Assembly: GCA_016124425.1 (NCBI GenBank)
Contig: WGNT01000073.1
Location: 1-58,129, forward strand
Length of the DNA stretch: 58,129 nucleotides
DNA from: Cytophagales bacterium
GTDB lineage: Bacteria > Bacteroidota > Bacteroidia > Cytophagales > Cyclobacteriaceae
Direction: 5' to 3'
Below are positions 1 through 9,408 of the stretch, one piece after another (the stretch's first letter is position 1; every line of letters begins with the position of its first letter). The translations under genes were made by a program, and so were the position numbers. The notes beneath the pieces are model-generated. The model saw nothing but the letters and a program-made list of their open reading frames with translations, did no database searches and was not told the origin of the DNA.

Positions 1-61
1 CTTTAATAAAACTTAGGACAATTTTTTCAACTGATTTGGAACCTAATCTTTTCGATTACGC

Positions 62-3000
62 CTAGTTCAATTCCACTGTAATTAAATTATCGTCGGGAAT
101 TCTGTCAATGAGTTTGTTATAGGGGTCGATACCCGCTTTCGCTGGTTCTGCTTTGACAGTAAGCGAAATGATGCTCTCCCCGGGCTTAATTTTGTGCTTT
201 TCAAGGTATAGCGCGTTGGTTCGGGTACGCCCGTTTTCATCGGTATCCTCCTTGGCAAAAATGCCTATATCTATATAGTCCCCTTCGTATACCGCCGAAT
301 TTTCCCTGCCTGTACTATCCGCATAGATTTTCTGTGATTTTACTTTTAAAGTAACTGAATAGGTCCCGTCTTCATTTTTAGTGGAGGTGACTTCCTCGGC
401 TTTATTTTCATATAGCGTGATTTTCTTCCAGGTATCTTCTAGATAATAGGCCATTGAGTCCGGCGTGACAGCCTCCAGGTGTCGAAATAAATCCGCGCTT
501 CCAGCAAAAGGGGGCGTTTCTTTTAGGCTAAATGCTTCGGCAAAGTTTTTAAGGCCTCTGTTCATCGCCGTATCGCCAATATAATCGCGTAACCCGTAGA
601 GAATAAGACTGCCTTTGTTGTACCACTGGTAGGAGCGATTGCAGTTGATAAAAACATTTTCCTTCTTTCCTTCATTCGAGCGCCCACTTAGGTATCGGTC
701 TAATTCATCTTTTAGAAATCTCTTCATATTGTCTTTGCCATAAGCCCGTTCAGTCAGGATTAAAGCAGAGTATTCAGCCAAGGATTCCGAAATCAAATTG
801 GACCCTTTTGTATAATTAGGTGCAATCTGATGTCCCCACCACTGATGGGCTAGTTCATGGGCAGTAACATAATAGACATAGTCAAAGCTGTTCGGATCAC
901 TAAGGTCGGCTATCCAGCCAAAGCTTTCCGAGAAGGGCACTGTATTCGGAAAAGATTGCGCAAATCCTGCGTACCGGGGAAATTCCAAAAGCCGCATTTG
1001 GCGAAATTGAAAAGGCGTGTAGGCGTTGGAGAAATAATGCAAACCATCTTCATACGCAGCCATAAACCGGTCCAAATTGCGGGTATGCCCGGGATGGTGG
1101 AATAGTTCTAGGTCTACCTTTTCACCGCCTTCGAGGGTGACTGTTTTTTTCATGACGTCAAAATCGGCCGACACTACGGTGAAGAAGGACTGTATAGGCG
1201 AATCCTGCACGTAGTGAAAATACCTGCGGTCTCCCTCTTCCCACTCCCGCTGCAGATATCCCGGAGCTACCGCAATCTGGGAAGGAACCGTGCTTACGAT
1301 GGCCTCAAATTGAATAAAGTCTGCATCTTTCGAAAATAACAACGTGTGCGTTCCCCGGGGATCGTCGTGTGGTGGCAGGTCTTCGTTCTTAGCAGGAAGC
1401 CCGTATTTCCTGCGTTTTTCATCGCTTGAGATTTCCCGCTGAGGGTCATAGCCGATAGTTGGCAATGTAATACTTACAAAAGTACCATTTTGCACTAATT
1501 CTCTGCCGAATCCTCCATTGGGAAATCCCTTGGTAACCAAACTACTTCGAATCTCTAACTCTAGCGTATCGCCAGGCATCATTGGTGTAGGCAAGGCATA
1601 AATTTTATACCACTCTTTCGGCTTCTTTTTCCCGAAAATCTGGTAGGCAGCTGGAGAAACAGACAACGGAAAGCGATGGGTTAAGGTATCTCCTTCTAGG
1701 AGCACTTGAAAATCAGTCAGCAATGGATGCTGAAAATGGACAGAATCGATACGCGTATCGGTTTTGTTGACCAGCTTCACATCCGCTACAAAAAAGGCAT
1801 CCCGATCCTGAGGATATAGATCTGCTTTTAGAGAGATGCTTACGAACTTTGGATGCGGAATCAGTTCGTACTGTTTCAATTGTGTTTCATAGTCAGCGAG
1901 GAGTTTTTCGCCTTCTTTTACGGTTAAGTAACTGTTGTCATAGACAACGTTTTTAAAGATAAAAGCCCCAGTGCCAAAGGAAAGGAGTAACAGGCAGTAT
2001 GACACGATTGTGCTTGGCGCGGTGAGGCGCTGTTTGGCAAGTAGCAACCTGCTTTTTAGGGTACTTTCAGCACCCCTGCTATAGAAAATGCTGAAAAACA
2101 ATACAAGAAAAAGGCCCACAACGCTCCAGTGTAAATTGAACCAAAATAATGGTTCTTTAAAATGCCCCAATCCGTTCATCTCGGACCACATGTAGCTTGG
2201 CTTGTAGGAATAGAAGAACAAATTAAAATCGTAGTCGGCGAAGGTTCTCAGGACAATCATGACAAGCCATACGCCGATGCTGACGGCATGGCCGGCAAAT
2301 TTCTGGTTGATCAACAGGTGAATGGCAAAGACCAGCATCATCAATTGCAGGTAATCCGGAAAGGAAATCAGGTAGCTGTCTACCAGATATACCGGAATAT
2401 CGAGCTGCGTATATCCCTTGGCCAATTGGACCAAAAGGCCCACAACTATTGGCAAAGAAGCCAATACAAAACAAATCACCGCTATCCCCAAAAACTTGGA
2501 AGCGATCAGTACCCAATCTTTGACTGGAAAAGTGTCGCTAATTATGGAATATCCGGTTGATTTATCCCGGTGTAATGCTTCACCGGTAAAAAACACCAAG
2601 ATAATAAACACGAAAAGATTGTAATCATAGGTCTTGTACTCCATCAACATGGAAGTTACAGGCAGGTTGGGTACACTGTAGATCGTTTCTCCGATCCAAA
2701 AGTCGATTACCAAGAAGATCATGCCCCCCAACAAAATGGACCGGAAATAAACATCTTTGGTCACATTTTTAATTTCTATTTTACTCAAGGTCAAAAGGCT
2801 GTTCCATTGATAATTCCTGGAGAAATCCGCCCAAATGGTTCGTTTTTCATTGATGACTTGGCCAGTGGATTCAGGCTGTAGCTTAGATTTGCTTGGCCTA
2901 TCCTGAAAAAAGTAATTGAAATTAAATCGGAAGTAGGCAGCCACCAAAAGGAAGAGACCAAGGGCAGACCACAGCACACGGTTCCATAGGAAATTGCCTG

Positions 3001-3709
3001 TGATATCCAAGAGATAGCTGTTTTGTTCAAAAGGTGTCAGGTATCTTGTCTGATAGTCGAAGGTGTTCAGGCCGAATGGATCTAATAGTTGTACAAGATT
3101 TCGGTTTTCTACATCCCGGGCCAGAAAATTGGCCAATAGATAGGCGATAAAAAGAACAATTCCCCCGGTGTAGATGGATTTGATATTCCGCGTAAAGATG
3201 ATCACCGAAAAAAACAGTGTTCCTGATAGCCAAAGATTGGGCAGGACCATGGTGAACCACGGTTGAAGGTAGTTGACAAGTAGGTTGGGTCCGAATCGAG
3301 CGGCATCGGTCCATCCCGTGGTAGGTCCGATGATACTGCCCAAATAAATACCCAACAACCCTCCAAGAGAAATAAAAACCAGCGTGATAAACGATCCCCA
3401 AAATCTTCCCATCAAATAGGCGCCATCAGAGATAGGATAGCTGAATAGGAAAGACGCTGTCCGGTGTTCCAGATCTCGGTAGACAGGTACTCCCATTACG
3501 GCAGAGGCAATTAATATACTAAACAGTGACAGTAAGAGCTGCAAGTTCGCGATAATTACGGGTGCGTTGTGAAAGACCTTCTCTGAGGCAGGAGTACTTC
3601 CCGACCCGATCAAAATCAGGGCTACAATCAGCAAAAGCGCAAAATAGACATAGGTCGCCGGGCGGCTGAACCTATATTTCAGTTCGAAAGTGAGGATGTT
3701 AAAAAACAT
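62..3709 (-). CDS. ABC transporter permease fused to M1-family (gluzincin) aminopeptidase
   Basis: A 1215-residue protein in two halves. Residues about 1-600 hold two blocks of hydrophobic segments, as in ABC-2 type permeases. The C-terminal half is periplasmic-looking and carries the zinc motif HELAHQWWGH at residues 951-960 (H951, E952, H955), with the likely third ligand E975 in SESLAEY, the M1 gluzincin pattern. The start lies 11 bases after the ABC ATPase gene, so the two form one transcription unit and probably one complex in the inner membrane. Permease-peptidase fusions of this kind are known in Bacteroidota and Proteobacteria, but their substrate is not established. The usual exopeptidase GxMEN motif of M1 is not evident, so peptide trimming is inference. 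The stop is at the very edge of the window; the 61 bases beyond it show no gene. Confidence 0.9.
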   Translation of the reverse strand: MFFNILTFELKYRFSRPATYVYFALLLIVALILIGSGSTPASEKVFHNAPVIIANLQLLLSLFSILIASAVMGVPVYRDLEHRTASFLFSYPISDGAYLMGRFWGSFITLVFISLGGLLGIYLGSIIGPTTGWTDAARFGPNLLVNYLQPWFTMVLPNLWLSGTLFFSVIIFTRNIKSIYTGGIVLFIAYLLANFLARDVENRNLVQLLDPFGLNTFDYQTRYLTPFEQNSYLLDITGNFLWNRVLWSALGLFLLVAAYFRFNFNYFFQDRPSKSKLQPESTGQVINEKRTIWADFSRNYQWNSLLTLSKIEIKNVTKDVYFRSILLGGMIFLVIDFWIGETIYSVPNLPVTSMLMEYKTYDYNLFVFIILVFFTGEALHRDKSTGYSIISDTFPVKDWVLIASKFLGIAVICFVLASLPIVVGLLVQLAKGYTQLDIPVYLVDSYLISFPDYLQLMMLVFAIHLLINQKFAGHAVSIGVWLVMIVLRTFADYDFNLFFYSYKPSYMWSEMNGLGHFKEPLFWFNLHWSVVGLFLVLFFSIFYSRGAESTLKSRLLLAKQRLTAPSTIVSYCLLLLSFGTGAFIFKNVVYDNSYLTVKEGEKLLADYETQLKQYELIPHPKFVSISLKADLYPQDRDAFFVADVKLVNKTDTRIDSVHFQHPLLTDFQVLLEGDTLTHRFPLSVSPAAYQIFGKKKPKEWYKIYALPTPMMPGDTLELEIRSSLVTKGFPNGGFGRELVQNGTFVSITLPTIGYDPQREISSDEKRRKYGLPAKNEDLPPHDDPRGTHTLLFSKDADFIQFEAIVSTVPSQIAVAPGYLQREWEEGDRRYFHYVQDSPIQSFFTVVSADFDVMKKTVTLEGGEKVDLELFHHPGHTRNLDRFMAAYEDGLHYFSNAYTPFQFRQMRLLEFPRYAGFAQSFPNTVPFSESFGWIADLSDPNSFDYVYYVTAHELAHQWWGHQIAPNYTKGSNLISESLAEYSALILTERAYGKDNMKRFLKDELDRYLSGRSNEGKKENVFINCNRSYQWYNKGSLILYGLRDYIGDTAMNRGLKNFAEAFSLKETPPFAGSADLFRHLEAVTPDSMAYYLEDTWKKITLYENKAEEVTSTKNEDGTYSVTLKVKSQKIYADSTGRENSAVYEGDYIDIGIFAKEDTDENGRTRTNALYLEKHKIKPGESIISLTVKAEPAKAGIDPYNKLIDRIPDDNLITVELN

Positions 3710-3720
3710 GCGCAGATGGG

Positions 3721-4608
3721 TTAGATGGTGACAGGATCCACCATTCGGGATATGTGGCTAAAATATACATCTTCCAATTCAGGCTTGGCAGGAGCAAAAC
3801 CATTCTCTAAGGGTATTTCACTTTCCACCCGCATACTCAACCTTCCCGCGATCAGTTTGGTGGATATTACCCGGTAACCATCTTTATATTGTGGCAACTC
3901 GTCTTTTTGGATGGACTTCTCATAGATCCGGTCCTTTAGCTCATGGATCCCGTCTTGGGGTTTCCCTTCCATAAGCAGTTCTCCTTGGCAGATGATGGCC
4001 ATGTGGGAACACAGGGTGCTTATGTCCTCGACAATATGTGTGGAAAGAATGACGATGGTGTTTTCCCCCAACTCACTTAGCAAGTTATAAAACCGGTTTC
4101 TTTCCGAAGGATCCAACCCGGCAGTCGGTTCGTCAACGATAATAAGAGAGGGATTTCCGGCAAGCGCTTGAGCAATTCCAAAGCGTTGGCGCATCCCTCC
4201 CGAGTAGGTTCCGAGTGCCTTTTTGCGGTGTTGATACAAATTTACTTTGGTGAGTAAACTTTCCACGAGGTATTTCCGGTCTTTTTTTTCGCGGACACCT
4301 TTCATTTCCGCTATGTGGTCCAGCATGACTTCGGCTGAAATACGGGGATATAATCCAAAATCTTGGGGCAGATAGCCAAGCTTTTCCCTGATCGCTTGTT
4401 TATTGGCAAGAACATCTGTTTCATCCAAAAAAATGCTGCCGCTATCCGCATCCTGTAAGGTGGCAATAGTCCGCATCAGGGTGGATTTTCCTGCGCCGTT
4501 TGGACCCAGAAGGCCAAACATTCCCTTTGGAATAGTTAGATCAATCCCATTCAGGGCTTTTACCCCATTTGGGTAGGTTTTGGTAAGGGCGTTGATGACG
4601 AGTTTCAT
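3721..4608 (-). CDS. ABC transporter ATP-binding protein
   Basis: A 295-residue ABC ATPase. Walker A is GPNGAGKST near residues 35-43, the signature is YSGGMRQRFGIA, Walker B is LIIVDEPTAGLD, and a switch histidine follows in STHIVED. The long C-terminal tail after the nucleotide-binding domain is typical of ABC-2 exporters of the CcmA/NatA type. The gene is immediately upstream of the permease-peptidase fusion, which it should energise. No separate substrate-binding gene is nearby, which favours an exporter or a membrane-remodelling role over import. Confidence 0.93.
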   Translation of the reverse strand: MKLVINALTKTYPNGVKALNGIDLTIPKGMFGLLGPNGAGKSTLMRTIATLQDADSGSIFLDETDVLANKQAIREKLGYLPQDFGLYPRISAEVMLDHIAEMKGVREKKDRKYLVESLLTKVNLYQHRKKALGTYSGGMRQRFGIAQALAGNPSLIIVDEPTAGLDPSERNRFYNLLSELGENTIVILSTHIVEDISTLCSHMAIICQGELLMEGKPQDGIHELKDRIYEKSIQKDELPQYKDGYRVISTKLIAGRLSMRVESEIPLENGFAPAKPELEDVYFSHISRMVDPVTI

Positions 4609-4686
4609 GCTGTTAGTGAGTAGGTTAAGGCACTAAATCTAAGAAAGAAAAATTAACAACCCATGAATACTTTAATTTTTAGGAAA

Positions 4687-4722
4687 TTTTAAGATTAAAA
4701 AATCCATTATTTAATCTTAAAA
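4687..4722. other. AT-rich inverted repeat between regulator and ABC operon
   Basis: A 12-base arm (TTTTAAGATTAA) at 4687-4698 is repeated perfectly inverted at 4711-4722 with a 12-base spacer. It sits about 70 bases after the stop of the membrane regulator and about 80 bases before the start of the ABC ATPase. It could be a weak terminator for the first or an operator for the second. The arms are almost pure A/T, so the hairpin would be weak. Confidence 0.4.
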
Positions 4723-4793
4723 TGGAGCATTTACCCTAATAGATGTAATTGAGTTGAAAATAAGTGCTATACTGCTAGAATTATCTTAAGAGG

Positions 4794-6020
4794 TTATTTA
4801 CCTGCCGTCCAGATCGCTGATGGATTGGAGATTGCATGCACCTGTAAGATCTTTGGCGTAAGTTCCATCCTATCCACTCCATTGACCTCAAGCAATACTT
4901 CATAGTACTCCGGAACCTCTCCCAACGTTTTTACCATTTCAGCCTTCACGGTTTCCAGCAAACGGGCATCTGTAAAGCATTTCAGACTTTGGGTAGCACC
5001 TGTGTCCCAAATACCTCCAAACAAATACACGGTATTGTTATTGGGTCCGGGAAACTTAGCCATTACGGCATAGTCTGTATGGTAGGCGTCAGGGTTTCCG
5101 GATGGCCTGTAAATGACAGTTTCTCCGCCTGACGCATTTTGAACTATCAAGGCATCTGTTGCAACATCATATTTAAAAGCCGAATTTGTGAAGTAGGAAC
5201 GAAACAACCCAAATGTCTTGATCATACCCACCACAATAAAATCATGGTCTTGAAGTTCTTTGGGATTAAACCGGGACATCATGCGTATGTTGTAGTCCTT
5301 ATTTGCGGATAGGAAAATCTCCGTTAGTCGTTTCACCCACGAGACACTTGCCTGTATCAGCAATCCGTAGGAAAGTGCCGTCGACTGACTGGCATTCTCG
5401 GGATACTGTGACCGATAGTTTTCAAAATCCTGTAGGGAATTGATCCTGGAATCCCGAATGGATTGGGTAGTTCCCGATATCGAGTCGTAGGCCGAATAGA
5501 TAAACAAATCTCCAATCAGCAACATGGTTGATTTTTCACGTATCAGTAAATCTTGCCACATTGGCTCATTACGAAAGGGGTGGGTATTTTTTTGATCCAA
5601 AAAAACCAAATATCCGAGGGCAACAAGAATGATTATTCCGAGGGGAAGAAATATAGCTTTACTCTTGAGGGTAGAAGACCCTTCAGATACTGATCCCTCC
5701 AAATTGATTGGTGTTATTTCAATCCGATAGCTACCTTTTGGGATATGCAATACAACGGGATCACCGGCGCCTTCTTTGGAGTAATAGCTCTTTAGCTTTT
5801 TTCTAAGGTTATAAAGATACACCCTTACCAAGGTACTTTGGGAGGGATCAAATCCGGTCTTGCCGAAGATTTCGGCTGCAATCGTTGCCTCTTTGGGAAC
5901 CCGATCTTCCAAGGAACAAGTCATCAGGTATCTGAGTAGATTGGCATAGGTATCCGACCGGCCAAACGACCGGCTCTCGATGATTTTTTCTACAAGTACC
6001 AAATAATCATGTCCTTCCAT
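4794..6020 (-). CDS. Membrane-anchored winged-helix transcriptional regulator (ToxR-like layout)
   Basis: A 408-residue protein. Residues about 1-105 match the winged-helix domain seen at the N-terminus of many one-component regulators: ATIAAEIFGK, then DPSQSTLVRVYLYNLRKKLKSYY, then the wing HIPKGSYRIEI. One hydrophobic segment spans about residues 122-141. The remaining 265 residues would lie in the periplasm and match no domain I recognise. This is the layout of ToxR/CadC-type regulators, with the DNA-binding domain inside and a sensor outside. The gene is divergent from the PSCyt1 operon (137 bases between starts) and upstream of the ABC-peptidase operon, so either may be its target. The DNA-binding assignment is firm; ligand and targets are unknown. 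Confidence 0.8.
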   Translation of the reverse strand: MEGHDYLVLVEKIIESRSFGRSDTYANLLRYLMTCSLEDRVPKEATIAAEIFGKTGFDPSQSTLVRVYLYNLRKKLKSYYSKEGAGDPVVLHIPKGSYRIEITPINLEGSVSEGSSTLKSKAIFLPLGIIILVALGYLVFLDQKNTHPFRNEPMWQDLLIREKSTMLLIGDLFIYSAYDSISGTTQSIRDSRINSLQDFENYRSQYPENASQSTALSYGLLIQASVSWVKRLTEIFLSANKDYNIRMMSRFNPKELQDHDFIVVGMIKTFGLFRSYFTNSAFKYDVATDALIVQNASGGETVIYRPSGNPDAYHTDYAVMAKFPGPNNNTVYLFGGIWDTGATQSLKCFTDARLLETVKAEMVKTLGEVPEYYEVLLEVNGVDRMELTPKILQVHAISNPSAIWTAGK

Positions 6021-6156
6021 CTTGCGGAAATTTCAATTTGTTAAATATAATCATTACTTTTAACAGTTAACAAAACTGTTTTTTAACGTCATTTGGTAAG
6101 AACTATTCCTGTATATTTGGCTATAGCATTCAAACGTAATAAAACAAACCGCTTTG

Positions 6157-9100
6157 ATGATAAACCCGAGGTATTTTCTTTTAGCATTCTTAGCTGCCTT
6201 CACGCTTTCCGGCTGTGGCTGGACTCCCCCTGAGGAAATTGCCCAAGTGTACGATGACCTTCCGGAAGTGATTGACTTCAACTACCACGTCAAGCCCATT
6301 CTTTCGGACAAGTGCTTTGCCTGCCATGGACCTGATGCCGCCAACCAACAGGCCAATCTCAGGCTGGATCTTGAAGAATTTGCCTTTGCTTCCTTAGAAT
6401 CCAATTCCCGTAACTACGCATTTGTGCCTGGTAAACCAGGAAAAAGTGATGCCATCCTTCGCATGCTCTCGAAAGATGAGGACTACATGATGCCCCCGCC
6501 CGAATCACACCTTCAGCTGGACGCACGTGAAATTGCTATCATTACTAAGTGGGTGGAACAGGGTGCAGCGTATAAACCGCATTGGTCCTTTTTGAAGCCG
6601 GTAAAGAATGAGCCACCAACAACTGGATTAGATTCCTGGGCCTACAATGAGATTGATCAGTTTATCGTAAAAAAACTCGAAGAACAGGGGTTCACCCCTT
6701 CCGATCAGGCATCGAAAGAAACGCTCATCCGGAGAATTAGTTTCGACCTGACAGGCTTGCCCCCGACCATGGAGGAAATAGATGCCTTTGTCTCCGATAA
6801 TTCACCCAATGCCTATGAAAAGCTCGTCGATAAGTTACTCGCCTCCCCAGCCTATGGCGAGCGTATGGCGGCTGACTGGATGGACGTGGCCCGTTTTGCT
6901 GATTCGGACGGGTACTTGGATGACAAACACCGGGACTTTAGCCCTTATCGGGACTGGGTAATCAAGGCATTTAATGAAAACATGTCTTACAGGCAGTTTA
7001 TCACCTGGCAGTTGGCCGGAGATCTCGTGGAAAACCCTACCCAGGAAAGCATTTTGGCCACTGCCTTCAACCGACTGCACAAGCGGAATTCGGAAGCCGG
7101 GATTGTGTTTGAAGAATACCGCATGGAATATGTGGCTGATCGTACCCAGACCGTGGGTAAAGCCATATTGGGATTGTCCATGGAATGTGCCCGCTGCCAT
7201 GATCATAAATATGACCCGATCAGTCAAAAGGAATATTACGAGCTATCAGCATTTTTCAACAGTACAAATGAAATAGGAACTGCGGTTTATGGACCGGGAC
7301 AAGTGCCGGGCCCTTCCTTACTGCTCACTGATGAGGAACAGGAAAAGCTGCTTTCTTACTTGGATACGCAAATTGAGGAAGGTGAAAAAGAGTTTCTTGC
7401 TGCGTCCATTCCCACTGATACAGGCTTGGAAACATGGTTGGCGAAAGCGGGCCAAGTTACCGCTTCCCTCCAAGAACAGGTTCGTTCTGGTTTGGTAGCT
7501 TATTATCCATTGGACCAACTGTTACCACAGGGTACTAATGGGCTATACGATAGTCCCAATGCGGTTCCCGGAGGAAAGCCCATAAGAATTAAAGAACCCG
7601 ATATTGCGGAGGGTGCCAAAAATCAGGGAATCTTTCTGAATGATTATACCACATTGACCTTGCCGGAGCGCGTTGGTTGGTTTGACCATACGGATCCTTT
7701 CTCTCTGTCGCTTTCTGTATTTCCGGATAAAGTATATGAAGAAGCTGGCCTCCTGTACCATTGCGAAGATATCCGATTGGGCTTAAAAGGCTACTCGCTT
7801 TACGTGGAGCAAAATAGGATCAAATTTATTATGGCCTATTCATGGCCCACAAATGCCATTCAGGTAGAAACGGTTGATCCTATTCCCGCACAGGAATGGA
7901 CGGATATTACCGTCTCCTACGACGGTCAGGGCAAAGCGGAAGGTCTGACTATTTATTTGAATGGGGAAAAAGTTCCGGTTTTGGTGAAGGCCGATAACCT
8001 GTACAAATCCATCCTTTTCAAACCAGATATCCATACGTATGGGTTCCGCGGCTTCACCTTAGGTATGCGGGATAAAATGAAAACATTTCTGAAAGGCGGA
8101 TTGGATGAATTGGCAATCTACAACAGGGAACTAACAGGTCTCGAAGTGTTGCAATTGCAGCAAAAGGAATCGGTTCAGTCCGTATTGGAGGCATCGAATT
8201 CGGCAAAAAATAGGGAACTGTTATCGGAGTTTTACAAAAAGCGGCTTGATAAGGCAAGCATACAGGCAGCACAGCGGATTAGGGAATTGAAAAAACAAAA
8301 GATGGATGTAGTGGAGGATATTCCCGAAATCATGGTAATGGGTGACACAGAAACTCCACGGCCTACCTACATTATGGAAAGGGGAATGTACAACGCCCCT
8401 ACTGAAGAGGTTTTCCCCAATATTCCAGCCATGGTGCTGCCTTTCCCCGAGGATCTTCCAAAAAGCAGACTTGGTCTTGCGGAATGGTTCTTCCATTCGG
8501 AGCACCCCCTGACTGCCAGGGTGTTTGTAAATCGCCTTTGGCAAATGCACTTCGGAAAAGGGCTTGTGGCTTCGGCTGGTGATTTCGGTAATCAAGGGAA
8601 TCTGCCCACACATCCTGAACTGCTGGACTGGCTTGCGGTTACCTTTCAGGAATCTGGATGGGATATCAAAAAAATGCATAAGCTGATGGTGATGTCAGCT
8701 ACTTATAGACAATCTTCCAAAACCAACCCTACCCTACTGGAAAGGGACCCGGAAAATAATCTTTTAGCCAGAGGGCCAAGTTATAGAATGACAGCCGAAA
8801 TGGTTCGGGATAATGCACTGGCTATTAGCGGGTTACTATCCCATCGATTGGGCGGACCCAGTGCTTACCCCTATCAGCCGGAAGGACTTTGGGACGAGCT
8901 GACAACTAAATCCTGGAGATATAGGTATTTGCAGGAACCGGGAGAAGGACTTTATCGCAGAAGCCTTTATACAGTATGGAAAAGGACTTCTGGCCCACCT
9001 TCCATGCTTATCTTTGATGTGGGAGACCGCAATGAGTGTTCGGTACGGCGGCGGCAGACAAGTACTCCCCTACAGGCATTGGTATTGCTAAACGATCCCC

Positions 9101-9408
9101 AATACCTCGAAGCCGCACGGGTGATGGCTGAAAATTTACTCAAAGAAGAACGGGAAACCGAAAAGCTCCTGGAGACGGCGTTTCGGCTTAGCGTAGGGAG
9201 AACACCAGATCAAAAGGAACTCGCTTTGGTAACGGCCTATCATAAAGAGGAACAAGAAAAATTTACCCAAAACAGATCCGACGCCTTGGCTTATGTGCAG
9301 ACAGGCAGTATGCAACTAAAGCCAGATTCAGACCCTGTTCGTGTAGCGGCGCTAGCTACCGTTATCAACGGACTGATGAATACTACTGACGGATACACGA
9401 TTAGATAA
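6157..9408 (+). CDS. PSCyt1 / DUF1549 / LamG-like / DUF1553 exported lipoprotein
   Basis: About 1083 residues. The N-terminus is a lipoprotein signal with the lipobox LSGCG. A PSCyt1 haem-binding segment follows (CFACHG), then DUF1549 with a second CxxCH (CARCHDHKYDPIS). A mid-region resembling a concanavalin/LamG insert lies around residues 440-680, and the C-terminal DUF1553 contains FVNRLWQMHFGKGLV and RRRQTSTPLQALVLLND. This architecture was first noted in planctomycetes and is common in Bacteroidota; its biochemical role is not established, although carbohydrate degradation is often suggested. The in-frame TTG three bases upstream is possible, but the ATG at 6157 is preferred. Its TAA overlaps the ATG of the DUF1501 gene by one base, so the two are probably translationally coupled. 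Confidence 0.9.
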   Translation: MINPRYFLLAFLAAFTLSGCGWTPPEEIAQVYDDLPEVIDFNYHVKPILSDKCFACHGPDAANQQANLRLDLEEFAFASLESNSRNYAFVPGKPGKSDAILRMLSKDEDYMMPPPESHLQLDAREIAIITKWVEQGAAYKPHWSFLKPVKNEPPTTGLDSWAYNEIDQFIVKKLEEQGFTPSDQASKETLIRRISFDLTGLPPTMEEIDAFVSDNSPNAYEKLVDKLLASPAYGERMAADWMDVARFADSDGYLDDKHRDFSPYRDWVIKAFNENMSYRQFITWQLAGDLVENPTQESILATAFNRLHKRNSEAGIVFEEYRMEYVADRTQTVGKAILGLSMECARCHDHKYDPISQKEYYELSAFFNSTNEIGTAVYGPGQVPGPSLLLTDEEQEKLLSYLDTQIEEGEKEFLAASIPTDTGLETWLAKAGQVTASLQEQVRSGLVAYYPLDQLLPQGTNGLYDSPNAVPGGKPIRIKEPDIAEGAKNQGIFLNDYTTLTLPERVGWFDHTDPFSLSLSVFPDKVYEEAGLLYHCEDIRLGLKGYSLYVEQNRIKFIMAYSWPTNAIQVETVDPIPAQEWTDITVSYDGQGKAEGLTIYLNGEKVPVLVKADNLYKSILFKPDIHTYGFRGFTLGMRDKMKTFLKGGLDELAIYNRELTGLEVLQLQQKESVQSVLEASNSAKNRELLSEFYKKRLDKASIQAAQRIRELKKQKMDVVEDIPEIMVMGDTETPRPTYIMERGMYNAPTEEVFPNIPAMVLPFPEDLPKSRLGLAEWFFHSEHPLTARVFVNRLWQMHFGKGLVASAGDFGNQGNLPTHPELLDWLAVTFQESGWDIKKMHKLMVMSATYRQSSKTNPTLLERDPENNLLARGPSYRMTAEMVRDNALAISGLLSHRLGGPSAYPYQPEGLWDELTTKSWRYRYLQEPGEGLYRRSLYTVWKRTSGPPSMLIFDVGDRNECSVRRRQTSTPLQALVLLNDPQYLEAARVMAENLLKEERETEKLLETAFRLSVGRTPDQKELALVTAYHKEEQEKFTQNRSDALAYVQTGSMQLKPDSDPVRVAALATVINGLMNTTDGYTIR

